DNA of 64,000 nt from NCBI GenBank assembly GCA_012841565.1, contig DUUM01000090.1:62001-126000 (forward strand), read 5' to 3'. The translations under genes were made by a program, and so were the position numbers. Below, piece after piece: positions 7,779-16,597 of this stretch. The stretch comes from Candidatus Epulonipiscium sp. (GTDB taxonomy: Bacteria > Bacillota_A > Clostridia > Lachnospirales > Cellulosilyticaceae). Below the pieces are notes generated by a model that made no database searches, was not told where the DNA came from, and saw only the letters and a program-made list of their open reading frames with translations. Position 1 is the stretch's first letter; each line of letters opens with the position of its first letter.

Positions 7779-10361
7779 TTACTTAACATCTGCCCCTAGC
7801 AAATCCAAAAATCTGCTTTTCTCATAGGTCCTTCCATTCCATCCCCCAGTATTAGAACTAATATATAATCTTTCTTTAGCCCGGGTAATAGCCACGTAAA
7901 ATGTCCGTTTTTCTTCTTCCAGATTTCCATCTTTGACAGCTCGGTATGATGGGAACCTATTTTCCTGTGCACCTGCTAAAAAGACCGTATCAAATTCTAA
8001 TCCCTTTGCTTGGTGCACAGTGATAATAGGTATTCTAATCCTTTTTCTATTTTTAAGCATGAGCAACTCTATATCCCCATTTGAAAGTCCTGTTATCTTC
8101 AGGACTTCTAGTAGGGCATCTTTATTGTTTTTATATTTATTATCAATCTCTTCCATAAGAAAATAAAACTTATGAAGATGCTGAACCTTGTCTGCTTCGT
8201 ATGTTTTATTAATTCCAAAATCAACTACAATAGTTTTTACAACCTCAATGGGTCTCATAGATTCTACTTTAGCAAAGAGATCCTCTAGCAGGTTACTAAT
8301 CTCCTCAAATGCCCTTAGGTGCTTGTTGATTTTATTCATTCGTTTAAATGAGCTAGGGTTAATTTTATCTTTTAGGACCATCATCAATAATTCAGATGTT
8401 GCTAAAATATCATCCATAGCGTCATGGGTTGGTTTATATTTTGTATCAAATTTCTCACTTAAGTAGCCTAGCTTATGATTCTTTTCATTGGGATAAAATC
8501 GTCTATACATATCCAGCGTATCATAAAAGGCTTTAAACATATGCCCCCCTAGTCCTACTTTGTTAAGCTCTGATTCTAAAATATCAATATCAAAAGATAC
8601 GTTATGGCCCACAATGACACTGTCCTTAGAAAACTCAATAAATTCTTTTAGGACTGCTAGCCGCTCTTCTCCGCGCTGGGCTAGGGTTTCATCTGAAAAT
8701 CCATGAATATGGAAGGAACCTGCAACACTTTTATCATTTTTAAGCAACTTCTCAAATCGCTCTATTTCATTGCCGTATTGATCAATTCTAATAGCTGCAA
8801 TTTGAATAATTTGATCCTCTGTAGGGTCTACTCCGGTGGTTTCTACATCATAGACAATAATGTTTTGATCTTTCAGTGCGTCTATTAGAAGCTGAAATGG
8901 GTCGCCTAGCCCTCTTGTGTTTAGGTCAATAAAATCCGTGAGCTTAATGCCTAATTGCCTGTACTCCTGAGATTCTATTTCATCTAGTGTTTTATCTCCT
9001 ATTCCTAAAGGAAATCTTTTCAAAATTCTTTTTAGACTAATCGCGTCATTACGATTAACAATCAGCTTCATAAAAGCAATCACATCTTTAACTTCTTGCC
9101 TTCTAAAAAATTTAAACTGATCTACTAAAACAAATTCAAACGCATCACCCGGTCCTTGTAATCCTCTTATGATCTTACTTAGTTCTACATTATAGTAATT
9201 GTCTCTTGTTAAAATACAAGTCTCACCTAAAAGTTTTTCATTATCCTTAATGGTTTGGTAGATATAAGCTGCTTCATCTGTGATATCATGGGTTACTTTA
9301 AAGACAACTTGATCCCCTTGTAAAGGTGATGCTATTTCCAAATTAGCTAGATTAAGTTCTTTTGATTTTTCTGGAAAAGCATTATGTAAATAATTGATTG
9401 ATAGATTAACCAAGTTTTTTGTCGCCCTATAATTGGTATTAAAAATAATTTCTTTAGGGGTATAGTGTTTCTTAAAGTGTTTTAAAATATCTTCTGGGGC
9501 TGATCCTCTCCACTCATAAATAGTTTGAAAAATATCCCCACACAGCAGCACCTTATTATCCCCAAATATTTTTTGAATAATAAAGTATTCCACAACACTG
9601 GTATCTTGCACTTCATCAATATTTATATATTTATAAGCACTTTTAAAACTTTCTACGACTTCTAGGTTTTCAAATATATCTAAGGTATTTAGGATTAAAT
9701 CATTAAAGTCTACGCCTCTGTTTTCCCTTAAAATCACATTATAAGTATGAACTAATTCTTTCCCATGATTTCTAAAGGCTTTTTTCATATGCCACTGATC
9801 TTCTTTGGCATTCCCTTTGCATATGGCATCTATTTTTTCCATTTTAGTTAAGTATATATCTTTTATAATCTTTCCAACTTCTAAATCTCCATGCTCTTTT
9901 ATTTTAACGTTGGCGATTTCTTCTTTAACGCTATTTATAAATTGCTGGACCAGATCTAGTTTAAATATTCTACTTTGAAATTCCGGCAGTAGGCTTAAGG
10001 TTTCTTTAATGACCTCTTTACAGTCTTCTTCATCATAAACCATAAAATCTGTAAATAAATCAGTTTGTTTTTTTGCCTGCCTTTTAATAATATCAAAGCA
10101 CCAGCTATGAAAGGTTTTGACTGTAATATCCTTACTTTGAGGGCCTACCATAGCTTCTATTCTATCTTTCATTTCTTTACAAGCTTTATTGGTAAAGCTA
10201 ATGCATAGGATCTCTTTTGCATTAGCTTTTTTATTTTCTATAATATTGGCAACCCGCCTGGCTAGGGTCCCTGTTTTCCCTGTTCCTGCCGAAGCTAGTA
10301 CGACTATATTTTGATCTAGCTCATTGATTACTTCCTGCTGTTTTATATTAATTTTCTCCAT
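7779..10361 (-). CDS. UvrD/Rep-type DNA helicase with internal DEDDh exonuclease domain
   Basis: An 860-residue superfamily 1A helicase. Walker A is SAGTGKT (24-30), motif II NIDEVQDTS (247-255), a motif IV-like GDIFQTIYEWRG around 275-286, motif V VHQAKGLEFD (782-791) and motif VI FYVAITRAKERL (821-832). Between the halves, at about 500-665, sits a complete DnaQ-type 3'-5' exonuclease: Asp505/Glu507 in DVETTG, Asp591 in HNVSFDID, and His646/Asp651 in HDAMDD. One polypeptide would therefore unwind DNA and trim 3' ends, presumably in repair. The start ATG follows AAAGGAG. No AddA/AddB-like partner is nearby. Confidence 0.9.
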   Translation of the reverse strand: MEKINIKQQEVINELDQNIVVLASAGTGKTGTLARRVANIIENKKANAKEILCISFTNKACKEMKDRIEAMVGPQSKDITVKTFHSWCFDIIKRQAKKQTDLFTDFMVYDEEDCKEVIKETLSLLPEFQSRIFKLDLVQQFINSVKEEIANVKIKEHGDLEVGKIIKDIYLTKMEKIDAICKGNAKEDQWHMKKAFRNHGKELVHTYNVILRENRGVDFNDLILNTLDIFENLEVVESFKSAYKYINIDEVQDTSVVEYFIIQKIFGDNKVLLCGDIFQTIYEWRGSAPEDILKHFKKHYTPKEIIFNTNYRATKNLVNLSINYLHNAFPEKSKELNLANLEIASPLQGDQVVFKVTHDITDEAAYIYQTIKDNEKLLGETCILTRDNYYNVELSKIIRGLQGPGDAFEFVLVDQFKFFRRQEVKDVIAFMKLIVNRNDAISLKRILKRFPLGIGDKTLDEIESQEYRQLGIKLTDFIDLNTRGLGDPFQLLIDALKDQNIIVYDVETTGVDPTEDQIIQIAAIRIDQYGNEIERFEKLLKNDKSVAGSFHIHGFSDETLAQRGEERLAVLKEFIEFSKDSVIVGHNVSFDIDILESELNKVGLGGHMFKAFYDTLDMYRRFYPNEKNHKLGYLSEKFDTKYKPTHDAMDDILATSELLMMVLKDKINPSSFKRMNKINKHLRAFEEISNLLEDLFAKVESMRPIEVVKTIVVDFGINKTYEADKVQHLHKFYFLMEEIDNKYKNNKDALLEVLKITGLSNGDIELLMLKNRKRIRIPIITVHQAKGLEFDTVFLAGAQENRFPSYRAVKDGNLEEEKRTFYVAITRAKERLYISSNTGGWNGRTYEKSRFLDLLGADVK

Positions 10362-10381
10362 TTGTTCTCCTTTAAAATATT

Positions 10382-10419
10382 AAAATCCCTAGACCCTAAT
10401 TCATTTTCAGGGTCCAGGG
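10382..10419 (-). terminator. Hairpin at the end of the ior-paaK-ACT operon
   Basis: Stem CCCT-GACCCT / AGGGTC-AGGG with one mismatch, followed on the minus strand by ATTTTAATATTTT. It ends only about 20 bp before the helicase start codon, so helicase transcription either reads through it or begins within the preceding gene. Confidence 0.65.
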
Positions 10420-10428
10420 CCAAATTAC

Positions 10429-10851
10429 TTACAGTTCGCTTTCACATATTCTCTTTATATTATTTTTTTCTAATACTGTTTTAGCCTCATCTAAGTCTTC
10501 CATTTTAAATACACCAAATGCTTCTCCTGATTCTTTTCCTAAAAAAGCATACATATATTCAATCTTAATACATGCATTTCCAAGGACTTCTAAGACTTTA
10601 GCAAGGCTTCCTGCCTCACGAGAAAAGGGTACGATAATAACGTCCGATTGTCTTACAATAAAGCTATTTTCTTTTAACACTTGATACGCCTTATCATTAT
10701 CACTGACGATTAATCTTAAAACACCAAAGTCTATGGTATCGGACAATACTAAGGCACTAATATCTATATGAGCCTCTGCTAGTATTTTTGTAACCTCTGC
10801 AACTCTGCCTGGTGAGTTTTCAAGAAATACGGATAATTGCCTAACTGACAT
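10429..10851 (-). CDS. Tandem ACT-domain protein
   Basis: A 140-residue protein made of two ACT folds: residues 1-65 (QLSVFLENSPGRVAEVTKIL) and 70-135 (VIIVPFSREAGSLAKVLEVL). ACT domains bind amino acids and related ligands as sensors; no enzymatic domain is attached. In clostridia and archaea such proteins commonly sit beside phenylacetate-CoA ligase and indolepyruvate oxidoreductase genes, as here (17 bp after paaK). It may sense an aromatic amino acid or its oxo acid and modulate the pathway (inference). The ribosome binding site GGGGG lies 7 bp before the ATG. Confidence 0.85.
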   Translation of the reverse strand: MSVRQLSVFLENSPGRVAEVTKILAEAHIDISALVLSDTIDFGVLRLIVSDNDKAYQVLKENSFIVRQSDVIIVPFSREAGSLAKVLEVLGNACIKIEYMYAFLGKESGEAFGVFKMEDLDEAKTVLEKNNIKRICESEL

Positions 10852-10868
10852 ATGATAACCCCCTTATT

Positions 10869-12167
10869 TTATTTGCATCTTCGGTCAATGACTCTGATTG
10901 CTTTGCCTTCGCTTCGTTCTATGGTTTTTGGCTCAACTAGCTTTAATTTAATACTAATCCCTAGGGTACTCTCAATGTTTTGTTTTATTTTTTGAGTCAT
11001 TGTTTGAAGCTTTTTAATTTGATCTGAGAAAAATGATTCATCCACTTCAACCCACACTTCAAGGCTATTGAGATTATTAACACTATCTACAAAGAGTAAG
11101 TAATGAGGCGCTGTAAGTCCCATTTCAAGCAGTGCACTTTCAACTTGTGTTGGGAATATATTGACCCCCCTGATAATAATCATATCATCGGTTCTGCCTA
11201 AGCATTTTTCCATTCTAACAAGGGTTCTTCCGCAGTCACATTTTTCATCATGAAGGATTGTCAGGTCTCCCGTTCTATATCTAAGAAGAGGTATTCCTTC
11301 TTTTTGAATGGTGGTAAAGGTTAGTTCCCCTTCCATTCCAAAGGGTAAGGATTTTAAAGTCTCTCGCTCTATTGACTCTGGTAAAAAGTGGTCTTCGTTA
11401 ATATGGAGCCCATTATGCATCTGGCAATCAAAGGATACCCCCGGCCCTGTCATTTCACTTAGGCCGTAGATATCCATTGCCCTAATGTTTAATCTTTGCT
11501 CTATTTCTAATCTCATGGGCTCTGACCAAGGCTCTGCGCCAAATATACCAACCCGAAGTTTTAAGTCTTCTCTTTTAATCCCCATTTCATCCATTGTTTC
11601 TGCTAAATATAGGGCATATGATGGTGTACAGGCAAGAACTGTACTGCCAAAATCTTTCATAATTTGAATTTGTTTTTTAGTATTGCCACCTGATATTGGG
11701 ATAACCGTGGCCCCTACCTTTTCAACCCCATAATGCATCCCCATACCGCCTGTAAAAAGGCCATACCCATAGGCAACCTGGACAAAATCATCTTTAGTAA
11801 CCCCATAGGCATACAGACACCTAGCTACCATTTCTGACCAGTTTGTTAAATCTTTTCTTGTATATCCCACGACAATAGGGTGGCCTGTGGTTCCTGAGGA
11901 TGCATGTAGTCTTACGATTTCATTTTGCGGGACTGCAAACAGTCCATAGGGATAGTTATCCCTCAAATCCTGTTTCGTTGTAAAGGGCAATTGTGGTAAA
12001 TCTTCAACTCCCCTAATATCCCCCGGTTCTATTCCTAAAGCGTGCATTTTTTTCCTATAAAAAGGAACGTTGTGATAGACTCTCTCAACTGTATTTATGA
12101 GGTTATGACTTTGAAGTTCCCTCATCTGGTCACGGCTCATTTGTTCTTTGGTTTCATCCCACATCAT
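10869..12167 (-). CDS. paaK: Phenylacetate-CoA ligase family enzyme
   Basis: A 432-residue adenylate-forming ligase of the PaaK type. The ATP-binding loop [17 protein letters not shown] is near 87-103. IFGAEPWSE and [13 protein letters not shown] follow in the middle, then the YRTGD motif and a [16 protein letters not shown] hinge before the C-terminal lid. The family activates phenylacetate or related aryl acids with ATP and CoA. Downstream of iorAB it could run as an AMP- and CoA-linked step in energy-yielding breakdown of aromatic amino acids, or in the reverse assimilation direction. Two adjacent ATGs are possible starts; GGGGGA precedes both. Confidence 0.9.
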   Translation of the reverse strand: MMWDETKEQMSRDQMRELQSHNLINTVERVYHNVPFYRKKMHALGIEPGDIRGVEDLPQLPFTTKQDLRDNYPYGLFAVPQNEIVRLHASSGTTGHPIVVGYTRKDLTNWSEMVARCLYAYGVTKDDFVQVAYGYGLFTGGMGMHYGVEKVGATVIPISGGNTKKQIQIMKDFGSTVLACTPSYALYLAETMDEMGIKREDLKLRVGIFGAEPWSEPMRLEIEQRLNIRAMDIYGLSEMTGPGVSFDCQMHNGLHINEDHFLPESIERETLKSLPFGMEGELTFTTIQKEGIPLLRYRTGDLTILHDEKCDCGRTLVRMEKCLGRTDDMIIIRGVNIFPTQVESALLEMGLTAPHYLLFVDSVNNLNSLEVWVEVDESFFSDQIKKLQTMTQKIKQNIESTLGISIKLKLVEPKTIERSEGKAIRVIDRRCK

Positions 12168-12208
12168 TTGCTTATTCCCCCAGTTTATGATTGTTACTTG
12201 CGCTGCTT

Positions 12209-12775
12209 TTATTTGACCTTATAACCTAATTCAAATGCTTTTAAGTTTTCTTCTACGAATTTTTCAGGTACGGTTTCTACTATTGCCTCTTGCCACATTT
12301 GTTTAGGAATATCTGTTATAGAAGCTAAAATTCCTACTAAAATAATATTAGCTGTCTTTACATTCCCAGCTTGGGTTGCAAGTGTTACGGCGTCCACACT
12401 ATATAACTTAATAGGTAACTCAGAAAGTTCTTTAACTAAATCACCAGGATATTCAACAGTTCCTGCTACTACTGGCATTGGATCTATTTGCTGGGTATTA
12501 ACAATAAGGGTGCCATCTTTTTTTAGCCAATCAATATACCTTGCCCCTTCAAGTTGCTCAAAAGCCATAATAAAATCTGCTGTCCCTTTTTCTACTACTG
12601 GAGAATTCACTTTCTTTCCCATTCTAACGTGTGTGACAACACTTCCACCTCTTTGGGACATACCATGTACTTCTGAGAGTTTAATATCCAGGCCAATTTT
12701 ATCCGCAAGTGTTCCAAATATCCGGCTTGCAAGCAGAGCACCTTGGCCCCCTACAGCACTAATTAAAATATTCAT
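12209..12775 (-). CDS. iorB: Indolepyruvate:ferredoxin oxidoreductase, beta subunit
   Basis: A 188-residue gamma-type pyruvate-ferredoxin oxidoreductase domain protein, beginning [19 protein letters not shown]. The conserved [20 protein letters not shown] is at about 38-57. With IorA it forms the thiamine-diphosphate enzyme that oxidatively decarboxylates indolepyruvate and other aryl-pyruvates to aryl-acetyl-CoA, reducing ferredoxin. Its ATG overlaps the iorA stop codon by one base, so the subunits are translationally coupled and made in step. Length is normal for the family. Confidence 0.94.
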   Translation of the reverse strand: MNILISAVGGQGALLASRIFGTLADKIGLDIKLSEVHGMSQRGGSVVTHVRMGKKVNSPVVEKGTADFIMAFEQLEGARYIDWLKKDGTLIVNTQQIDPMPVVAGTVEYPGDLVKELSELPIKLYSVDAVTLATQAGNVKTANIILVGILASITDIPKQMWQEAIVETVPEKFVEENLKAFELGYKVK

Positions 12776-14517
12776 TATGCTTCACCCCCAACAATTGCAT
12801 CAAATTTACATACTTTCGTGCAAAGACCGCAGCCTACACAAAGGATTTGATTAATTTTCATTTTGTTATCTTTAAATGATATGGCTGGACATCCCACTTT
12901 TAAACAAGCTTTACACTTTATACACTTATCCGTGTTTATTTTAAGCGGTCTCTTGGCTATATTATGTCTTTTTATTAAAATACATGGTTTCTTTGTAATG
13001 ATTAAAGAAGGTTCCTCGGCGTTCAATTCTTCTTTTATCACCTGTTCCAATTTTTCAATATCATAAGCATCTACCACTTGAACCCTCTTGACACCTATGG
13101 CTCTGCCTAAGGCTTCAAAATTAATAACCGGTGCTGGTTCACCTTTTAAGTTGTAACCAGTTCCTGGGTTTTCTTGATGCCCTGTCATACCTGTAATGGA
13201 ATTGTCTAGTATAATGGTTGTTGTATTTCCTTTATTGTAAACCACATCAATGAGTCCTGTGATTCCTGAATGCAAAAAGGTTGAATCCCCTATGACTGCA
13301 ATAGATTTTTTAGCAAAGTCTTTCCCTCTTGCTTTTTCAAACCCTAAGGCCATTCCAATACTAGCCCCCATACAAATGGCTGTATCCATAGAAGCGATTG
13401 GTGGGAAGGCCGCTAGTGTGTAGCATCCAATATCTCCTGATACATGGAGCTTTAATTTTTTAAGCACATAAAAAACACCCCTATGATGACACCCTGGACA
13501 TAAGGTTGGTGGTCTATTTGGAATCTCTTCTAAAAAGTTAGGTTCTACGCCCTGTATGCTTTTTCCAAAGATAGCTTTTCTAATAATGGCTGGACTTAAT
13601 TCTCCAATGGTTGGAATAACTTCTTTTCCAATCACACTAAGTCCCCATGACCTTATTTTTTCTTCAAAAATAGGCTCTAGTTCTTCAATTACATAAACCT
13701 TGTCGCACTTACCTACAAACTCGGTTATTTTTTCTTTAGGAAGGGGATAGGACAATCCTAGCTTTAAAAAGGAAGCGTCTGGCATAACTTCTTTTGCATA
13801 TTCATAAGCTATTCCACTTGTAATAACACCTATTTTTAAATCGTTATATGCCACTTTATTAAGGGTTGTTGTTTCTGCAAACGCTTCTAATCTTCGAAGC
13901 CGATCTTCTACGATGACCCTTCTTTTCTTAGCAACGGCTGGAGCTACTATGTATTTATTTGGATTTTGATCGTACTCTTTTAAAGGAACATCTTTTTTAT
14001 CTTGTATGGTTACAAGACTTTGTGAATGTGAAACCCGAGTGGTTAATCTTAGAATAACAGGTGTATCAAATGTCTCACTTATTTCAAGGGCTGCCCCTAC
14101 GAAATCTTTACATTCTTGGCTATCTGACGGTTCTATAACTGGAACTTTTGCTGCCATGCCAAAGTATCTTGTATCCTGCTCATTTTGTGAGCTATGTTGC
14201 CCTGGATCATCTGCAACTGCTATAACAAGGCCCGCATTGACTCCTGGATAAGAAATAGACATAAATGGGTCCGCTGCTACGTTTAACCCTACATGTTTCA
14301 TTGAAACAATGGTTCTAGCACCTGCAATAGATGCCCCTATTCCGACTTCCAAAGCCACTTTTTCATTGGGTGACCATTGGGCGTTAATCGTATCAAACTT
14401 CGCAATTTCTTCCGTTATTTCTGTACTTGGTGTTCCTGGGTAACCCGTTGCTACGGTTATACCGTGCTCATAGGCACCTCTGGCAATAGCCCCATTACCA
14501 ATTAGTAATTTTTTCAT
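12775..14517 (-). CDS. iorA: Indolepyruvate:ferredoxin oxidoreductase, alpha subunit
   Basis: A 580-residue subunit. The N-terminal pyrimidine-binding domain starts GNGAIARGAYEHGITVATGY. A central transketolase-C-like part follows. The thiamine-pyrophosphate domain has CPGCHHRGVFY (about 339) and the GDSTFLHSGITGL ... DN metal motif. The C-terminus is a two-cluster ferredoxin domain with CIKCKACLKVGCP and CVGCGLCTKVCK. The first cluster motif has an extra residue before its last cysteine (VGCP), as usual for IorA. Head of the operon iorA-iorB-paaK-ACT. The ATG follows GGGGGA at 11 bp, rather long. Confidence 0.95.
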   Translation of the reverse strand: MKKLLIGNGAIARGAYEHGITVATGYPGTPSTEITEEIAKFDTINAQWSPNEKVALEVGIGASIAGARTIVSMKHVGLNVAADPFMSISYPGVNAGLVIAVADDPGQHSSQNEQDTRYFGMAAKVPVIEPSDSQECKDFVGAALEISETFDTPVILRLTTRVSHSQSLVTIQDKKDVPLKEYDQNPNKYIVAPAVAKKRRVIVEDRLRRLEAFAETTTLNKVAYNDLKIGVITSGIAYEYAKEVMPDASFLKLGLSYPLPKEKITEFVGKCDKVYVIEELEPIFEEKIRSWGLSVIGKEVIPTIGELSPAIIRKAIFGKSIQGVEPNFLEEIPNRPPTLCPGCHHRGVFYVLKKLKLHVSGDIGCYTLAAFPPIASMDTAICMGASIGMALGFEKARGKDFAKKSIAVIGDSTFLHSGITGLIDVVYNKGNTTTIILDNSITGMTGHQENPGTGYNLKGEPAPVINFEALGRAIGVKRVQVVDAYDIEKLEQVIKEELNAEEPSLIITKKPCILIKRHNIAKRPLKINTDKCIKCKACLKVGCPAISFKDNKMKINQILCVGCGLCTKVCKFDAIVGGEA

Positions 14518-14576
14518 AAATTTAGTATTCCCCCTTTATAAATTCTATGTTTCATACTTTTATTATCTTATCTTTA

Positions 14577-14605
14577 ATAATACATGAAATCTCATAAATA
14601 TACAA
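14577..14605 (-). promoter_or_regulatory. iorA operon promoter
   Basis: TTGTAT, a 17-bp spacer and TATTAT on the minus strand, about 60 bp before the iorA start. It lies between the preceding terminator and iorA. Confidence 0.6.
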
Positions 14606-14642
14606 TAATTTAGACTCCTTTATTAATATTCTATAGCAACAA

Positions 14643-14681
14643 AAAGTCCCCCCCTACCTTCATCTAAAAGAAGGTAGGGGG
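14643..14681 (-). terminator. Terminator after the ferredoxin-rubredoxin gene
   Basis: GC-rich stem CCCCCTACCTT / AAGGTAGGGGG with a short loop, then TTTTTG on the minus strand, 34 bp after the stop codon at 14715. Confidence 0.88.
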
Positions 14682-14714
14682 AGAATCTATCTTATCTATT
14701 ATATCTACTTATAT

Positions 14715-15365
14715 TTAAACTTCCCAAATTCTTTCAAATAACTCTGGTGGTTGATTGCAAAGAGGACATGTAAAATCATCTGTCATAGGCCCTTCATGAA
14801 TATGCCCACATATAGAGCATTGCCATCTTTCCACTTCACCTTCTGCTAGGTTTATTTTCTTTTTAGGTTGTTCCACCTTTTCATTGGGTTTAATCAGCTC
14901 TAGTAATCTTTCTACAACTTCTATCGGAAAGCCTGCTGGTGGCGCTTCTAGTAATGATCTTAAAAGCTTATTCACATTAGCACTTTGCGGAATCATATAG
15001 CCTGCTTCTCGTATAAGATCTTCTGCCATGATTCTATTTGATTTTGCAATAGCCATAGCTAATTGCTTTTTAATTGGTTTATCCGTAGCTGATGCAATTT
15101 GTAAGGCCGCCTTTTCCTGGACTGTTTTACTACTTGCTAGTTCAAATAGCTCATTTACAACTGCATTGGATTTTTTCTGTTGGGGTGGATATTCTTTGGG
15201 AACCATTGATATTGCACCGGATGGACAGGCTTTAGCACATATCTCGCACCCATTACACCTTAAGGCATCAATTTGTCCTGTTTCTGTATCCGTTGCCCCT
15301 GTTGGACAAACATAAAGACATAAACAATCCTTTGTACATAATGTTATGTTTCTTACTGCGCGCAT
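14715..15365 (-). CDS. Ferredoxin-helical-rubredoxin fusion protein
   Basis: A 216-residue electron carrier in three parts. Residues 1-58 are a two-cluster ferredoxin: CTKDCLCLYVCP, with an unusual first spacing, then CNGCEICAKACP. Residues about 70-175 are Ala/Leu-rich helices without metal ligands. Residues 190-216 are a short rubredoxin-like knuckle pair (CSICGHIHEG ... CPLC). No enzymatic domain is seen. It probably relays electrons between ferredoxin and an oxygen- or peroxide-reducing partner (inference). It lies 5 bp after the rubredoxin-type gene at 15371, so the two are one operon. GGGAGG precedes the ATG. Confidence 0.82.
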   Translation of the reverse strand: MRAVRNITLCTKDCLCLYVCPTGATDTETGQIDALRCNGCEICAKACPSGAISMVPKEYPPQQKKSNAVVNELFELASSKTVQEKAALQIASATDKPIKKQLAMAIAKSNRIMAEDLIREAGYMIPQSANVNKLLRSLLEAPPAGFPIEVVERLLELIKPNEKVEQPKKKINLAEGEVERWQCSICGHIHEGPMTDDFTCPLCNQPPELFERIWEV

Positions 15366-15370
15366 AGTAA

Positions 15371-16027
15371 CTACCTCCCTATCTCAATAATTTTAAATTT
15401 TGGCACCTTACAAATCGGACAAATTTCTGGTGGTTCATTGCCTATGTAAACAAACCCGCAGATGTCACATACATGAACCTTTGTGCCTTCTAGCATTGTA
15501 TCTCCTTGTTTCTCATAACTAGATAAAATCGAGTTTAAAATTTTAGTTACCTTTTCTGTCCACAAAAGTGCTCTTTTAGCCCCTCTATCCTCTTTAGTTG
15601 TGGCAATAGCATTTGCATTTGGATAAGTATGATTTAAATCTCTTTCAATATTAAGCAGGATATGGTTAATACAGCTTTCTGAAACAGTAGATGTGTTTCT
15701 TGCATAGTAATCTGAGAGCTTTGCAAATAATTCTGATTCCTCCTCCAGATATTGTTTTTTAGCTCCTTTAGCAAGGTTTGAACAAAGTGCTGAAAGTTCT
15801 CCATTTAACATTTCCCCTAGCTCATCATTATTTTCATCAATGGCTATTTCCTCAGTTTTACTCTCTTCCACTTGCTCTTCAAAATTCTCTTTTAAAGCAT
15901 TGCATAATGGACATGTCCAGTCATCAGCTAAATCTTCCCACTTTGTTCCAGGGGCAATTCCTGATTCTGGGATCCCTTGGGCTTCATCATAAATAAAGCC
16001 ACAGATGGTACAAATATATTTTCTCAT
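15371..16027 (-). CDS. Protein with two rubredoxin-type iron sites around a helical domain
   Basis: A 218-residue protein. Residues 1-50 are a full rubredoxin ([13 protein letters not shown] ... [13 protein letters not shown]) that should bind one Fe(Cys)4. Residues 60-175 are mostly helical and recall a degenerate rubrerythrin-like bundle, but I do not see the paired ExxH diiron ligands. Residues about 183-215 carry a second, shorter CDICGFVY ... CPIC site, as at the end of rubrerythrins. Cytosolic redox protein, probably in oxidative stress defence together with the fusion gene 5 bp downstream. GGAGG ribosome binding site. Confidence 0.8.
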   Translation of the reverse strand: MRKYICTICGFIYDEAQGIPESGIAPGTKWEDLADDWTCPLCNALKENFEEQVEESKTEEIAIDENNDELGEMLNGELSALCSNLAKGAKKQYLEEESELFAKLSDYYARNTSTVSESCINHILLNIERDLNHTYPNANAIATTKEDRGAKRALLWTEKVTKILNSILSSYEKQGDTMLEGTKVHVCDICGFVYIGNEPPEICPICKVPKFKIIEIGR

Positions 16028-16080
16028 TAGGTAGCCTCCTTTATTTGATTTTATACACTTAGTATATCATAACAATTAAC

Positions 16081-16118
16081 AAAAAATCTCCTAACTTAGG
16101 TTAATAAGTTAGAAGATT
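16081..16118 (-). terminator. Terminator of the TRAP transporter operon
   Basis: Stem AATCT-CTAACTTA / TAAGTTAG-AGATT with one mismatch, followed by a T run on the minus strand, 5 bp past the stop codon of the gene at 16123. Confidence 0.8.
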
Positions 16119-16122
16119 AGTA

Positions 16123-16593
16123 TTAGTTGTTTGTTTTTGATAATATATACTCATAACATGCTCTTTTTTCTTTTCCTAAGACTTTATTATTCAAGACAAA
16201 ACCATGTTTCTGAGTTGAAAATATAATAATCATAGTCGGTTTTTTTGATACGCCTTGTATAGCTTTCCATTTTAACTTAGAGTTTTGATCCCCTGTTTTT
16301 ATATGAACGCCATGATCATCAAAGCCTATCTCCACTTCTTGTGGAATCTCTGGTATCTGTTTTTTGGCCCGCCTATAAATTGCTAGAGGCTGAATAACTG
16401 TAAATAAACAAATTCCTATAATTAAAAGTATTTTCATAGGGATCCCTACGTCTCCCCAAAACTTCCCTGTCAAAAGTAGCATGGCCACTGTAAAAATAAT
16501 ATTACATACCCCTATAAGGGAGCCATAAGTACCGTACATAGCTAATTGCCAAACATCAAGAGCTGTTGTTGTATAGGTAAACTTATATTTCAT
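16123..16593 (-). CDS. YcxB-like membrane protein
   Basis: A 156-residue protein with two membrane helices (about 28-48 and 58-78). A soluble C-terminal half follows (VEIGFDDHGVHIKTGDQNSK...), resembling the YcxB-like domain. Function unknown. Only a TTG is available upstream in frame; the ATG at 16593, five bases after the dctM stop codon region begins, is the better start and suggests translational coupling. It is the last gene of the TRAP operon and the operon terminator follows, but YcxB-like proteins are not normal TRAP components, so a transport role is doubtful. Confidence 0.65.
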   Translation of the reverse strand: MKYKFTYTTTALDVWQLAMYGTYGSLIGVCNIIFTVAMLLLTGKFWGDVGIPMKILLIIGICLFTVIQPLAIYRRAKKQIPEIPQEVEIGFDDHGVHIKTGDQNSKLKWKAIQGVSKKPTMIIIFSTQKHGFVLNNKVLGKEKRACYEYILSKTNN

Positions 16594-16597
16594 AGCC

